64,000 nucleotides of DNA from Stratiolaelaps scimitus (GCA_019614645.1 JABWDB010000004.1:19158001-19222000), one strand, 5' to 3'; shown: positions 28,148-40,356, counted from the first letter of the stretch. Numbers and translations are program-made. Notes: generated by a model from the sequence alone, not told the origin.

Positions 28148-29248
28148 AGAAGATGACGACGAACGGCACAAGAAGATGCGGATCGGAGCAACGGCGAAGG
28201 AATCACTAATACCTTCAGGTGACACATTGCTGCGGTGACAACACAGCGGGTCCGTAGCCGGGTACAGAGACAGGCGGCATCGTGATTGGCGTCACCAGCG
28301 CCAACAACAACAGTATCGCCTCTGGCAGCCGCTGGAGCAGCCACAGCCAAAAAGCAACGGGCAGAACAGGATCAGCCCTAAGAAAAGAATAAGCAACAGA
28401 GGTGGTGGTGGCTGCTGCTGCCGCCGGCGCCGCCGCCGCCGCTGCCGCAGCAGCAGTGAGAGCGACATCATGTCCAACCGCAGAATGGCGATCCGCACTT
28501 TTCGCCACCCCCTAAGCGCATTATGCTGCTTTGAGGTAGCCCGACGCCTTAGCGCTGAGATATTGGGAGATCGGCTGATGTTGATCAAGGAGAGGCTCAG
28601 GTGTATGGACTTATATATTTGGATCGTCAACATCATCATCGTATGCTCGTAAATAATCCCGGAACGCATAATACGCCATTATAGGGGAGCATTCACAGTG
28701 TTATTTTTTGACCTGTGTATCCATCGAGGGGAACGGGCCCAAGACGGTGGGATGCTGAATCAACAAATGTCAGATTCAAATGAGGCGGAGTATTGCGTGA
28801 TGTGGCGCGTGTGGCCTATCATAGGTCGGAAGGTGACAAGCAGCACTACACTATATTAGGGGTTGAGATTGAATTGTTGTCGATTGAAAGTCAGCTGCTG
28901 CATTCAGGTGTTTTCTGCCGTGGAGCCAGCACAGATGATCCGTGTAATCTGCAGATAACAAAAAAAAACAATCCAATTGTGTCCTACGTCGCTGAATCAG
29001 CTGATTATGAGCCCACCAACAACTGGTCAAAGCAGTCAAAAACGTTGTGACAACGTAGGGTGGTATACCACCATAAAATAAACGTTTTCATCTGCAGCTG
29101 GAAAGTGAACTTGCTCTGAGCGCAGTCCGCGAGCATACAAACAAATCTGCGGAATATGTTTAGAGTAGCACTGACTCATCTACTAAGGCCCGTAATGACT
29201 GAACTAGCGAATCAACCGATGAACGTACTCCATAGCGTTGTACGCATT

Positions 29249-29252
<4 letters not shown>

Positions 29253-29319
<67 letters not shown>
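29253..29319 (+). repeat. Long (TA)n microsatellite
   Basis: Sixty-seven bases of uninterrupted TA, the longest perfect array in the window. It is self-complementary, so it could extrude as a cruciform and is likely length-variable. Confidence 0.97.
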
Positions 29320-29321
<2 letters not shown>

Positions 29322-32300
29322 ATATATAACATGCTGGAAACGGCACGAGCTTTCTGAGCTGACGCAGCTCGCAAGATTTGTGTGTGGAGGATCGCTCGGC
29401 TGTTCAGTGGTAGACAACGACGGCGCCATCGTTGTTAGTTACTCACTAACGCCAACGATGACGGCCTCCGCTTGAACCTATTCGTTTGTCTATCTGTTTG
29501 GGCCGCCAGCAATCCCGTTCTATTCCACACTCGCGTATTTGCTGCAGCGGTGAATGTCTATGCTATCTCTCTCTCTTTCCACCCTGTGACCGCCGTAGGA
29601 TAGCATACAGCGGCAGGGACCCGAGTGACGAGAGCGCGGAACCGCCGTCTGCTGCCAAGAGTCGATGAACGGCGTGTCCGGCGAACGCGGTCAGGATGAG
29701 GCAAGGGGAGCAAATTGTTCTCAATGTGCGCCCAATGTCGGGGGCCCTGTGGGGTGGTTGAGTGAGTGTGTGTGTCTGTGAGTGTGCGCCTATCACTGTG
29801 TACGTAAGGCTGGCTTGAATATATGGAGTGCTGTGGTGGTGCTACGAAGTGGTAGTAGTAGAGTACTAGTGAATTTAATAAGGACACAGGAGAACAGCGG
29901 GACCGTCGCGCCGTCGCCAGCTCTGCCCTTAACAGTGGCGACCGAGCGAAGAGCTGAGCTCAGCGCCTGCTCCCTGTTCCGCTCCTGAGGGAAGCTAGCA
30001 CTCACTCCTCGCGGATGGGAGACACCGCCCCCCGTGAGGGGATCACCGCTAGGCGAACCTCTAGTCAAGTCCCCTTTCCCTCTTATGTATACCATCCCTC
30101 GAGGAGCAACTGAAGCCCCCGAGGGGATATGTGGGTGTGTGCGGGTCCGCCTGCTGCTCGTGAGTCTGTGCCCTGTTCCACGGTGTGTGGTGCCTGTAGA
30201 TATGCAAGTGTGAGAGCCGGCGAGGCCATGGTCAGAGCGCGGGCCTGACTGGCCCGACCCTTAGCCAGGCTGTGTAATGGCAGAGCCTGCCATCAGAGCT
30301 TTCTCTCCCATCGCACAGATCACTCGTGGCAACATACATATGTATACGCACATATCATATACAGTGTACCCGGTACATGCTATATGGAGCGCAGAGATGA
30401 GTAGCGACCAACGGAGAGAGTATATATTTGATGTACGGCATTATAAGAGAACGAGCGAGCTAGAGAGCGACAGAGAGAGAGAGAGATGGACTCGAATTTG
30501 TGTATTTCTGTGTGATTCACAGCGCGGTGGATTTGCCTCCCCACTAACGGTGAGCGCGAGACGGCGCAGCAATACGCTGCCTGCACCGTCGACATGGACG
30601 ATGACGACGTCGACGACAAATGATGCGGGTGTACAGTGACCGCCCGTAGTCGTTCTCTGCGATTGGAGGCGGTCGACTAATAATGATGAGTAATAGTAAT
30701 AATCATAATAATAGCCATGAGAAGTAATAATGCTTATCGCCAATGACAGGGGTGATGGCTGCTGCAGCGCCAGGACATGTGTAGAACCGCTATGATTGCT
30801 GACTACAGTGAGAAGCATGACGACTGCTCAAGAATACACATATTGGATATAGCACACGTATCTAAATAGTCCCTATGTAGACGAGGGAGCGCTGGCAGAG
30901 CCGCCAACTATTGCAACAATAGCAATAACTAATGGTCGCGTCTTCTGCATCATTCGTCGATACTGAGCGTGTTGTCGCGTGTAGTGTTATTATTATTATT
31001 ATTATCATTATTATCTATAATCGTGCAGCCATCATTATCATTGCTGCTGGGCAAACATTCGCACACGCTTACATTCTTACTTCACATGTGTCTCCTTGTG
31101 TGTGTGTGTGTGTGGTGTCCACGTTGCTAGGTAGGTGTCCGGTACGTCCTCGAGTGTGCTCATTTGACATTAGCGACTATTGGCCAGCCGCTAAGTGTGG
31201 TCTACCCATCTTCTTTCCCGTAGTCTCCTTCATCTGTCTTGTAGAACGCCGACCGCTGTCAACTGGACCGCTCGCTGCTGCTGCTGCTGCCGCCAACCCA
31301 CCGAAGGAGCACAAGCAAACAGCCGGCATCATGGCTGCGATCATGTTAGCTAACTAGCCAGTAACTGCTGCTGTCACAACAGCAGCAGTAGCAGCAGCAC
31401 ATATACGAGCAACGATCGCGATGAGGCGACATGGTGCGAATATGAGTGACAAAAAAAATATCGCTTAAAAGGCGGAAGACATATGCGAGGGTCCAGCGTC
31501 GCAGGCAGCGTGACAGATATGATGGCTCAGCGGCCAAGGCAAGGAGGGAGAGAGAGAGAGATTGATGGATAGATTGATGATAGAGATAGAGACAAGGAGC
31601 GAGACCGCGCAGAGCGCGAAAGGGTTGCGAGCCCCAGAACGGTAACAGCCACATAGCCAACTCTTGAGTGTGGAACAACGCAGCACTGATTGTGAGAAGT
31701 GCTAAACGATCCGGCTCGAATCGCTCGTTTTCTCTCCCACTCTTCCCCTTGTTAAAATGTCACTTGGGCGATTTTCGACGCCGCGCCGCCTGCGATTGCG
31801 GGCAATACGGATATGGGTCTACGATATTTATTAATACGAATGCAACAATGTTATATTATTATATACATATTAATAAATGCCGCTGTTGTGTGCTTTGGTT
31901 TGCGGCTAATTAGATGTCACAGAAATGTTTCCAGTCGTATTTTATCATGCACGATATTATTGAGATATTCGTAATGTGTTGACCGGGCCAAAAATGATTA
32001 AGCACTCAATTAGCCTGCAGCGCCTTACCCTCGCTGGGAGGCAATACAATCGCATGCCTCGGGATTATGACGGCGTCGGCAACTAATTATTGTAGATATT
32101 AGATCATACAATGCGTTATTGATGAAGCACTTCATTGGACGAATGCCGTTTGCATCGAAGGTCGCTGAGAGCTGTAGCCAACTTGTTCAGTGTCGTCTGT
32201 TCACTCACATACTCACGAGTATATAAGTGTCTGCTATACACCAGGATAGACTTCTCTAGTTAATATAACATTTGATTAAGACGGTGGCAATTGCATTGAG

Positions 32301-32467
32301 ATTTGTAGGAGTGCTGAACGACATCGAGCGGTTTCAACCTTATTCAGATGTATGATAATGTATCATAAACGCATCAGTAAAAATACATTTGACTCCAATG
32401 ACCCACGAATAAAATAGCAATAAAAATGGCAGTGCCTCTCTCTCTCTCACTATTCCTTTCCCTTGAA
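29320..32467. other. No recognisable gene; non-coding
   Basis: Includes a (TTA)n run at about 30987-31013, a (GT)n run at about 31098-31113, GAGA-type runs near 30472-30485 and 31547-31561, and a GC-richer patch around 29880-30270 without a supported frame. Confidence 0.55.
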
Positions 32468-32493
32468 ATAACATATATATATAACAATAACAT

Positions 32494-32547
<54 letters not shown>

Positions 32548-32561
32548 ATTGTATATGTTAT
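32468..32561. repeat. AT-rich near-palindrome around an (AT)n array
   Basis: The left flank reads ataacat...acaataacatatat and the right flank atatatgttattgtatatgttat. These are reverse complements apart from extra TA units, with a 40-bp AT array (32505-32544) between them. The whole could fold into a large hairpin. Confidence 0.85.
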
Positions 32562-35500
32562 GGTGTGTGCTTATTAAACCTTTAGTTTGTTATTCTGAGG
32601 CAGAACGTTGTAGTTCGATGGGATGTTTGTTTCGCACATTGACACCTGTTTGCTTCAACTTTAAGAGAGCTGACGCCGTCATATTGTATAATATGATACA
32701 ATATATGATTGTCGTACTTGGCAATCATTGGCCGCTCGGTTAGTCCGCTGGGTTGGTCGATCCGCCAGTTAAAATCATCATGAACTTGATGTCGACAGTC
32801 ACTGTTGCTGTCAGGTGCGGTGACGATTATCAACGGTGATTATTAGTACTCGCAGCTGTCAGTTTCTGCGGAGGTGGTAGCGTCTGATAGCGGATGCTCT
32901 TCGCACTGCGCCGTTGTCATCACCGCCACCACCATCGTATTATTATTATGACTGTTAATTCTTACTGTTATTATTATTATTACGACTCTTCTTCTTCTTC
33001 TTCTTATTATTATTATTAATATTACCATCATCGTCGTCGTCACCATCAGCGCCATTATCATCTTCATCAGCGGGCGGAATCATTGCTCGGAGCCCCAATT
33101 GGTTCCGTTTCATTTGCAGCAACACCCCAGTTCGCCCGCGTGCCCCCAGAGGACGGCACCCCCCATCAATCTGCCTTCTCTATTCAAGCAGAGAAAATAG
33201 CTGCTGGGATGATAAATAAAATGGTCGTTACACTATCCCGATCTTCTCCCTCGTCCATATACCGTTCTGACGACTCGTAATTTTCAAACAGTTCTTTTTT
33301 TTTGTTTTGACAGAAACTCTTCTGCTGGAAGTGCCATCATTAATTTTTCCCTAAAGTCTCGACGCTTGCAACTTAACCACAATCAATCGGTCTACGGATC
33401 GAACAAATGGGTCGACTCCAGCTAAAACTTTAGTTTGGTCTCTGCTGCTGCTGCTGCTGCAGTTACCACTATTATTATGATTATTGTTTCGGACGATTGT
33501 TTCCGCTCGGTTTTGAGCTCACCTAACGGCAAGCCTCGACGATTGGCGGCGGTGGCTGCGGCATGGCCGCTTGTTGCTGGTCATTGGTCTTCGACACTTC
33601 TCGCTGATCACGCCTAATCACGCTGTTAGTACAATCCGCTGCTGCTGCTGCCGCTGCAGCAGATTCGAGCGCACATGATTCGTTCGCTATAAGCATTTGT
33701 TGCCGACGCGGCATCGCGCATCGGTCAAAGCAATCACCACCTTCGCAGTCAATTTCTTTTCAACATTCACACGACTGTAGTTGAATTCTTGCTCGTTATT
33801 GTTATAGATCTCAAGCAAAGCGATTTGCCAGGGAGCCAGTCAAACAAGCCCAAAACTAGTCAGCGCTACACACGACGACGCTCTCCACGCCTCTATGACA
33901 GCAGCTGGTACGTCCACTTTACCAATGCTGCACTGCGGGCTCCTCGCTGTTCTTGAGGAGCGCACGAACACGTCCACCGAGCACCAAACCAACAATCAAG
34001 CAATAATGATAGTGATAACTATTATAATGGCAATAATAATAATAATAACAACAACAACGGTGATAAGAATGCGACTATTCCTTCTTTGGCGTCGTTGTCA
34101 TCGGCATCTCGTATTAGTCGAGAATGGTGGCACCCGACCCGCGGCGTTTGTCGTTGTACAACCACCACCACTAGCAGTAATAACAGTAGTGTGCTATTAG
34201 TAGAAGTGGTAGTGAAAATGTGCAATGCGTCCCATACAAAATGGTGCGCGTCTGCGGGTCCCGGGCGTTCGGTTGGCGGCTGGGTGGCTACTCTGTTGGC
34301 AGCCCTCTTGGTCAGCTCGTCTGTCGCCTGATCCATCTGTCTGTCTGCCTGTCTCGCTTGTTTCAACGTCGCGACGTGCAGTGCACCCCATCGCTCCACA
34401 GTGAAGTGGTTGCACTGCTCGAGTGAGCGCTTGTTATGTCCATCCCATCATGGTCGCTCGTTGGCGGCCGCTGCTGGTACTGCTGCTGCTGCTGTATATA
34501 TACACGTATGATGATAATAACAATAATAATCCGTCTATTATCGGGTGTATTGTTTTGGGGTTTGTCGGCCCTTATTCGTTCAAGCCGTCGAACCACAACA
34601 AGCTCAACAGCATCAACAAGTTCAACAGCAGCAACAACAACGACAGCAACCACAACAACAGCACCAACATGAGGAATAGATACGCATGCCCTCCATGCGC
34701 GTCGTCTGCGAGTCCTTCCTGCGTCGACTAAGCGGGTCGCAGTGTGCTGACGCTCCGGGTGTACGTTGACGAGCTACACGTGCAGCGTCACACACTTTCG
34801 TATTGAGCGATAGCTATTCACTTCGTTGGCAGGTGCTGGCAGAAGCGGTGGCGGCGGCGGCGGCGGCAGCAGGAATATTCGGCAATCAGCTGTTTTGCGC
34901 GCGCAGAAGTCGCAGCGCTAAAGCTAACGCGAGGAAATCGTCGTTCGTACGCCGTCCTACGAGATGAGAGTGATGTTCAGCACTTTTCGTCCAAGCATCC
35001 GAAGCTATCGAAGGAAGCCACAATGACGACGGCGACGCGGACCACCGCCGCCGTCGACGCCACTATATCGTCCATACTCGAGCTTTGATCGACTCGCCGC
35101 TGCCCAAGGAGGATTCTACGTTGAGCGAGGAGCATTCATTATCTGAGCATTACTTGATGATGTAACAATGTATCGGGGTGTTCAGTGTGTATTTCTCATC
35201 GGCTGCGCTGATAAAGGGCCAGCAGCTGAACGGTGACGATTACACAGTGTTGTATTGTATTTAAGCTTGTTGTGAAGTGAAAGACAAGTAATGATGGCAT
35301 AATAACAACAACATGCTGATACTCAATGTCGCGCGAATCAGGAAATATAATGAACACGTGTCTACAGCCCGTGTCAGGTAGATAGGCTACTTAACGGTGA
35401 TGGTCGTTTTGGTGGGATCGAGTGAGAGTTCGCCAAATATCGATCTATCACCGTTACTATGCCCAACGCTGGGGGGAGACGAACGAGGAAAATTCAAGGA

Positions 35501-36408
35501 AAATTCGAGTCAAACATTGAAATGACACCGGCTGACAACAAATCGTAGGGCCCAAACAAACGATACGCTTGTGTACGGAATTGTCCTGAATTTTGACGAA
35601 ACATCTACGCCAATTAGCAGAAATCGTTTCACGCATCGCCTGCTGTACAATCGGTCGAAACGCCTACTGATAAAGGGATAAAATGGCTTAAAACGACCCA
35701 AGGACGAAGCCACTGTCTGGGCTTGACGTACGTAGCGAAAACTACATAGGGAACATTTAGCTTAGCTCTGTAGTAATATTGTATTGGGGGCCGGACTCTT
35801 GCCAGACACGAAAAGTTTTAGAAATAGATAGAGATGATTCCGAAGCCTGTCACATCGAAGAACACGAGCGGAGAGTCAGTTAGAAAACCAGAGCAGCAGT
35901 ATTACGCTGGAAATTGACTCTGTCTGTCCACTGTTCGCGATGAAGTCTCAAGAGCGTATTCATATCGGCTGTTCGACGTGACGCCTTGTTGGCTCAGATA
36001 TTCGACGATGCTTTAATCGAGAGGATAGATTCATGCTCCATTGTGATGTTCGAAAATGGCAGGTTGCGTCATTTGAATTCGCTTATAATTTCGCTCATTT
36101 GCTTACGGACGCTTGGCCCGGAGCTGGGGGTGAGCGATTTCACTCAATCAAAGAGGCGAGAACTGAAGGTGGTCATTGTTGGGCTGTAACATCGCCGCCC
36201 ACGCCGACGTCACGTCGTCGAATGGAGCTCTTACAATTTAAAGCATCACTTTCTTTATCTCTCCTTGCTGCCACCGCGAAGTCATACCCAAGAGATTGAC
36301 CTCGAGGCGAAAGCATCTGAGAGCCATATATTCGAGAAACTCTCGACTACGTTATGAATCCGTAAACTCTAAGTCATTAACATATTAATAACATGTCAAC
36401 AAAGTTGC
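32562..36408. other. No recognisable gene; intronic sequence adjoining the engrailed donor
   Basis: Includes a pyrimidine-rich triplet block (TTA/TTC/ATC, 32938-33070), (CTG)n at 33442-33460 and GGC repeats near 34848-34870. At 34974-35165 (+) a 63-codon frame is open, overlapping other short open frames, but it has no ATG near its start and no recognisable domain. No homeodomain-like codons (WFQN block) were found on the minus strand. Confidence 0.55.
32938..33070 (+). repeat. Mixed triplet low-complexity block (TTA/TTC/ATC)
   Basis: Runs of ATT, TTC and ATC/GTC succeed each other over about 130 bp, strongly pyrimidine-biased on the plus strand. Confidence 0.85.
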
Positions 36409-36420
36409 CTACTCACCGCT
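36409..36420 (-). other. 5' splice site (donor) of the engrailed exon
   Basis: On the minus strand the exon ends AGCG and continues GTGAGTAG. GTGAGT (complement of 36411-36416) is a near-ideal U1 donor. If unspliced, the frame would add a Glu codon and stop at TAG. The position, within the Gly codon directly after EH2, is the place where engrailed genes are known to carry an intron. Confidence 0.88.
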
Positions 36421-36465
36421 GGATGGCCGATCCGAATATCGTGTGCAGTACACCCAGGCTGGCCA
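36417..36465 (-). other. EH2 hexapeptide motif at the exon end
   Basis: Codons 366-382 read WPAWVYCTRYSDRPSSG, essentially the invariant EH2 block of engrailed proteins, which mediates contact with the Exd/Pbx cofactor. The last Gly codon is split by the splice donor. Confidence 0.93.
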
Positions 36466-37560
36466 CATACCTCGCTTGTCAACACCTACACCCTCATCGC
36501 CGGCGCCCTCATCTGAACCCTTCAGTCTTGAGTCACCCTCAGCGACGGTATCCTGACTCTCGGAGTCGTCGTGTCTCTCAATACGTGTCGCACTCGTCCC
36601 GGTGCTTGTGCCAGATTGTGGCGAGGTGACCTCGGGCGTCCGAGCTGGCGACGTCTCATCCGAGCTTCGCCGCCGCTTTCGGCTTTCTGGCGATTTTCGA
36701 CCCGGTATCAGTTGGAGACTTTGCAGCTGCTGCATCGACTGCAATGCCGATAGCTGAAGGTTGTTCAGGGCGCTACCCGGTGGCGTTTCGGCACTTTGTC
36801 GGCTAGCGACCTGATGGAGCGCGTTTAGTCCGTTAAGGGTGGTGGCGTGAGGCTGTTGCATACTCGCTTTAAGGCAATTCTGCAGGGTGGCAAGACTCTG
36901 CATCGCCTGCAGGTGGCCGCCGTGGCCAGCGGCGGCGGCGGCCGCCGCTGCTACGGCCGCGTGGCTAGCATGCGCCGCCGTACCTTGTGCGGATGATGCC
37001 GCATTCGCTGCGGTCAGCTTCGCCTGTTCTGCGTGAAGCTGTTGAAGCCGTTGAAGGTTGCCGGCCAAGCTCTGCAGCTGAAGAAAGTCCATTTCGGGCC
37101 GGTAGAATGGGAACTGCGCCCAGAAGTCGTTCCCGAACGCTGGTGAGAGGATTTTCTCGATCGAGAATTTGAGATCTTTTTCCGCGCCGCGCCATTTGTT
37201 CGATTGCGCGTCGCAGTTGTTTGGCTCGTCTTCAGTCTCCTCCTGAGGTTCACCGGGTCGAGGAGGGTCGTCCTCGGAGCCAGCGGCTTCCCGCTCACCC
37301 GGATCATCGCTAACCTTCTCAACCCTGTCCATCTCATCGCCATGTTTGTTGCCCATCGAAGTTACCGTCGGCTCGTCATCGTCGACCGAGACGTCGTCCT
37401 CAGCTTCGAGGTCTTTCGATTCGGTGGACGCCCTCAAGCTGTCCTGCAAGCCGGCATCCTCCACAACTGGCGCAGGACCTAGCGTCGCCTGACCTGTGCT
37501 CTCGAGGAGTGCCTGCTGCCGCAGGATGGCCTGGGCGGCCGATAGCATGTAGCAGAACAT
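36417..37560 (-). CDS. en: Engrailed/invected-class homeobox protein, N-terminal coding exon (partial, 5' exon)
   Basis: This exon encodes the N-terminal part of an engrailed-family transcription factor, a nuclear homeodomain repressor used in segment-polarity and compartment patterning. Counting from the ATG at 37560 there are 381 full codons plus one base. In order I see an acidic stretch (about residues 46-115), the EH1 motif LKFSIEKILSPAFG at 130-143 (binds the Groucho corepressor in this family), Leu/Gln-rich segments (158-180 and 265-284), an Ala-rich run (201-211), a basic RKRRR cluster at 294-298 that could be a nuclear localisation signal, a second Ser/Asp/Glu-rich stretch, and the EH2 motif WPAWVYCTRYSDRPSSG at 366-382 (contacts Exd/Pbx). 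EH1 plus EH2 in this order is diagnostic of the family. The frame ends within the EH2 Gly codon at a GTGAGT donor, a phase-1 junction. The homeodomain exon is not in view. Whether this is the en or the inv paralogue cannot be decided. The start is uncertain: the frame stays open upstream to about 37660 without another ATG, and the context of this ATG is weak. Confidence 0.93.
36928..36960 (-). repeat. Alanine-rich low-complexity tract in the engrailed exon
   Basis: Residues 201-211 are Ala except for one Val, encoded by GCC/GCG/GCT repeats that form a GGC/GCC-rich patch on the plus strand. Poly-Ala tracts are common in arthropod homeodomain repressors and often vary in length between individuals. 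Confidence 0.85.
37132..37173 (-). other. EH1 (Groucho-interaction) motif within the engrailed exon
   Basis: Codons 130-143 read LKFSIEKILSPAFG. The F-S-I-x-x-I-L core and the trailing F-G match the engrailed homology 1 repressor motif; the LKFSI start is closer to the invected/chelicerate style than to the Drosophila En LAFSISNIL form. The E-K pair at core positions 5-6 is a variation on the usual D/S-N. Confidence 0.9.
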
Positions 37561-37600
37561 TGAACCGTCCCTGGCCCTGGTACAAAACACAAGATGCGGC
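37561..37600 (-). other. Possible 3' splice acceptor or 5' UTR just upstream of the engrailed ATG
   Basis: On the minus strand the sequence TTGTGTTTTGTACCAG precedes GGCCAGGGACGGTTCAATG. It has a short pyrimidine-rich run and a CAG that would place an exon start at about 37576. The frame is open through this stretch (it would add Ala/Arg-Asp-Gly-Ser before the Met). Neither the first ATG nor the next Met codon (residue 5) has a purine at -3. The true start may therefore lie in an upstream exon, or translation may begin at 37560. The sequence alone does not decide this. Confidence 0.3.
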
Positions 37601-39776
37601 CTCGATCTTGCTGTTGTTATTGTTGTTCGTTTACGAACAATAATATAATTAATAGGTCAATCTTGACGCTGTCCGCGTCAACGAATGCGTTAGACGCCAG
37701 GCGAAGAGGCGTTCTTCATCAGTGCGGGGTCGCCGAGGACTATGAGGCATTCATCTGTATTCTAACTCGACGACGTCAGACACGCACGGCTGTATTTGCA
37801 CAGAAAATTATAATGCATTTTAGCACACGGTCGAATCAATCAATGATGTATCGACGAGTACACAATTCTCCAAATCTTCAATCCTTCGAAAAGAAGTCCA
37901 AAGAAGCGATAAACGAGCTGCGCATTTTCGTCCATTGGCTGCACGGGTGGGTATGCGACACTGAGCTGTTATTACTGGCGACAGCTGAGAACGCTGACAC
38001 CGTCTGATTGAGACGGTTGTGTTATCGTTGCCCGATCTCGCTGATCTTCCAATGATGCATTTAACGTAAATGGCTATTTCGGATGCAACTTGAAGTACTG
38101 ATATGAATCGACTCTATTGTGTAGTATTCTAGGACTCAGGTTACCGGTAGATTGCACGAGATCAATTATCACGTCGCGTTGCCTCCTGCAACTGCTGATT
38201 CGGTGGCCAGCACTTCTTCGAAGGTGAATACGAATTCTCTCCTGCCCTTCTCGAATCTCACAAACATGCACTTTCTTCGCCTGCTGACTTACGCTATCTA
38301 CGATTCTATGTACAGCGTTCTTTGTTTTCGTTGCCAAGTGGCGGATTGCGGATTGATCGGTGCACTTTCACCCGGCGTGTTTCGCTGACTCGCTCACGTT
38401 GCAAACCTTGCGCGCTACTCTGCCTGTTCACTGGCTGGCTTGCGATTCTCCGAGATGCACGTATCACTAATTAGTCGTGTATGAGTAGCGCAAGGACGCC
38501 TGTATTTCTGCGACGATCGATGGCTAATGGCTACATCAGGATCTAACCGAAGTAATCACCAATTTGCACTCTATCGCAGCACCCACTTGGTAGCGCACCA
38601 TGCAACTTGCTCGTGTTGTTCCGGTGTGATCACAGACGTTTTCTCTCCGTCGATCGTCTTTGATTTTCTTTTCCGTCACAAGGGGAAAGCCATTTTCCAT
38701 ACAGCCATCATCGGCATCAGGGTTGCCCGCCGGCGTACACAGCCGCTCTCACATCTGGAGACGTTTGTCGCATTGAAACTATTCCGTATTTGTCGATGAG
38801 CCTATTTCGCGCGATATCTCCACTGTTCCAACTCGAAATCAACTAAAAAAAAAGCCACCAGTAACTCCCAACGAGCCAAATATATGCTGATAGATGTGAC
38901 ACTCGCTATGTCTCTATGATTAGCGAACCAAATTGCTGGTGGTGATCCGGCGCGCCGAGACGCACAGTGTCCAGATGAGGTAGTTCTCGACACGGTACAG
39001 CCAACAATAGCCGAGTGGCGACGCTTCTCAATACTTATTCACGATAGTGCTTCGTACGCCGGCGTTGCTCAGCTGCAAAAGGCAGCACGCACCAGCATCC
39101 ACCGCTGTGTACGATACGCCCTGTACACGCGCTGCAACCAGCAGAACAGCGAATAGCGCCGTTTCGTCCGGCTGTGTTTCGCGCTTGACGGTTTCGGTGT
39201 GATTTTGCGAACGTGTCGCCGTGGACGTCGCTGCGCCTCTGTTTGTCTTTCGTTGCAGTCAACACCCTCCTGCTGATTAACAGCCGTACGCCCGTTCTGC
39301 CGCACACAGCAAACTGTAGCAGACAATCAGCTTCCAGCAGCTTCTTCTTGTTCACGAACATATACATATGACAACTGGTCGCAGCAGCAGCAGCAGCTTA
39401 GCCGACGAAACTGTAGTTTGAGGGTCGGGTGGCCGTCGACGGGCCACCACTCGCTGTCGTTGGAGAAACCTAAGTCAGAAAATCGCGAAAAATTGCCGAT
39501 GCTTGTTCGGTTTCGTTCAAATCGAGATTTTGTTGCGGCCACATCGGCTCGGCCGGCAAGTTTCTCAGGGGGCGGACCAACGCTGGCGGCTGCTGGCTAT
39601 TGGCCCCCTGGCCGCATGGGCGGGCCGTTCGATGAACGGCAGCCGGCGAACTCCGGAGAGGGTGACGGGTGGCGGGTAAGCGCGTTGAACAGCCAAGAGA
39701 CAGAGAGACCGACAGATAGAAAACGCAAGCGGCTGACTATGGGCTCGCCGTGTCGGCGGCTGGGTGCGTATGCTCG

Positions 39777-39822
39777 CCGCCGCCGCCGCCGCTGCCGCTG
39801 CTGCTGCTGCTGCTGTTGCTGC
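39777..39822 (+). repeat. (GCC)n(GCT)n triplet array
   Basis: About six GCC units grade into about nine GCT/GTT units. It stays open in all frames, which explains the long poly-Ala, poly-Cys and poly-Ser frames here. Confidence 0.92.
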
Positions 39823-40356
39823 GCGTGTGTGTGTGAGCATGCCTTGGTGTGCTTTTGAGGAAGCTCTCTGCGCGACGAGGAGCAGGCGACGGCCAGCGTA
39901 TGCTGTGTGTGTTATGGTATGTCGCTGCTGCTGCTGCCTCCATTCGAGTGTTTGTCTAATATGTCCAATGCGCGTATGTGCTCGTATGTGTGCATTCGTA
40001 TCTCGGTGTGTGAGGGTCGGCATCGCTGTGCGAGAGAGCGAGATGTGTGGTTGTGTGTGTGTGTGTGTGTGCTGCTGCTGGAGAGCTGCTGCTACTGCCG
40101 CGCCGCTGCCGCGCCGCCGCCGCCGGCTGCAGTCCGCCGTGTAGACAGGGTGAGCCACGGGCGTTGCGCGCATGAATTTTGCTGGCCGTTTGATATGGAA
40201 CAGCGGACGGCGGAGACGGACGTTGGAGCCCTAGCTGTGGCTGTCCGCCTCTAGGAGAACGCTTCGTCGCTGGCTGTAGCCATGAGGACAGCAGCAATGC
40301 CACCGCATGCTGTTGGCGCCGATCATATGCACCCATCAAACGCATACACGGCTAGC

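Larger units (their letters stand above)
26165..29252. other. No recognisable gene; non-coding with GA and CAG runs
   Basis: Contains (GA)n at 28055-28077, (CAG)n at 28128-28147 and a GCC/GCT-rich patch near 28408-28457. Frames on both strands are repeat-driven or short. Confidence 0.55.

Noticed and set aside
39565..40345. Long frames on both strands (over 200 codons)
   Set aside because: They are generated by GCC/GCT, GT and TTG repeats that remain open in every frame.
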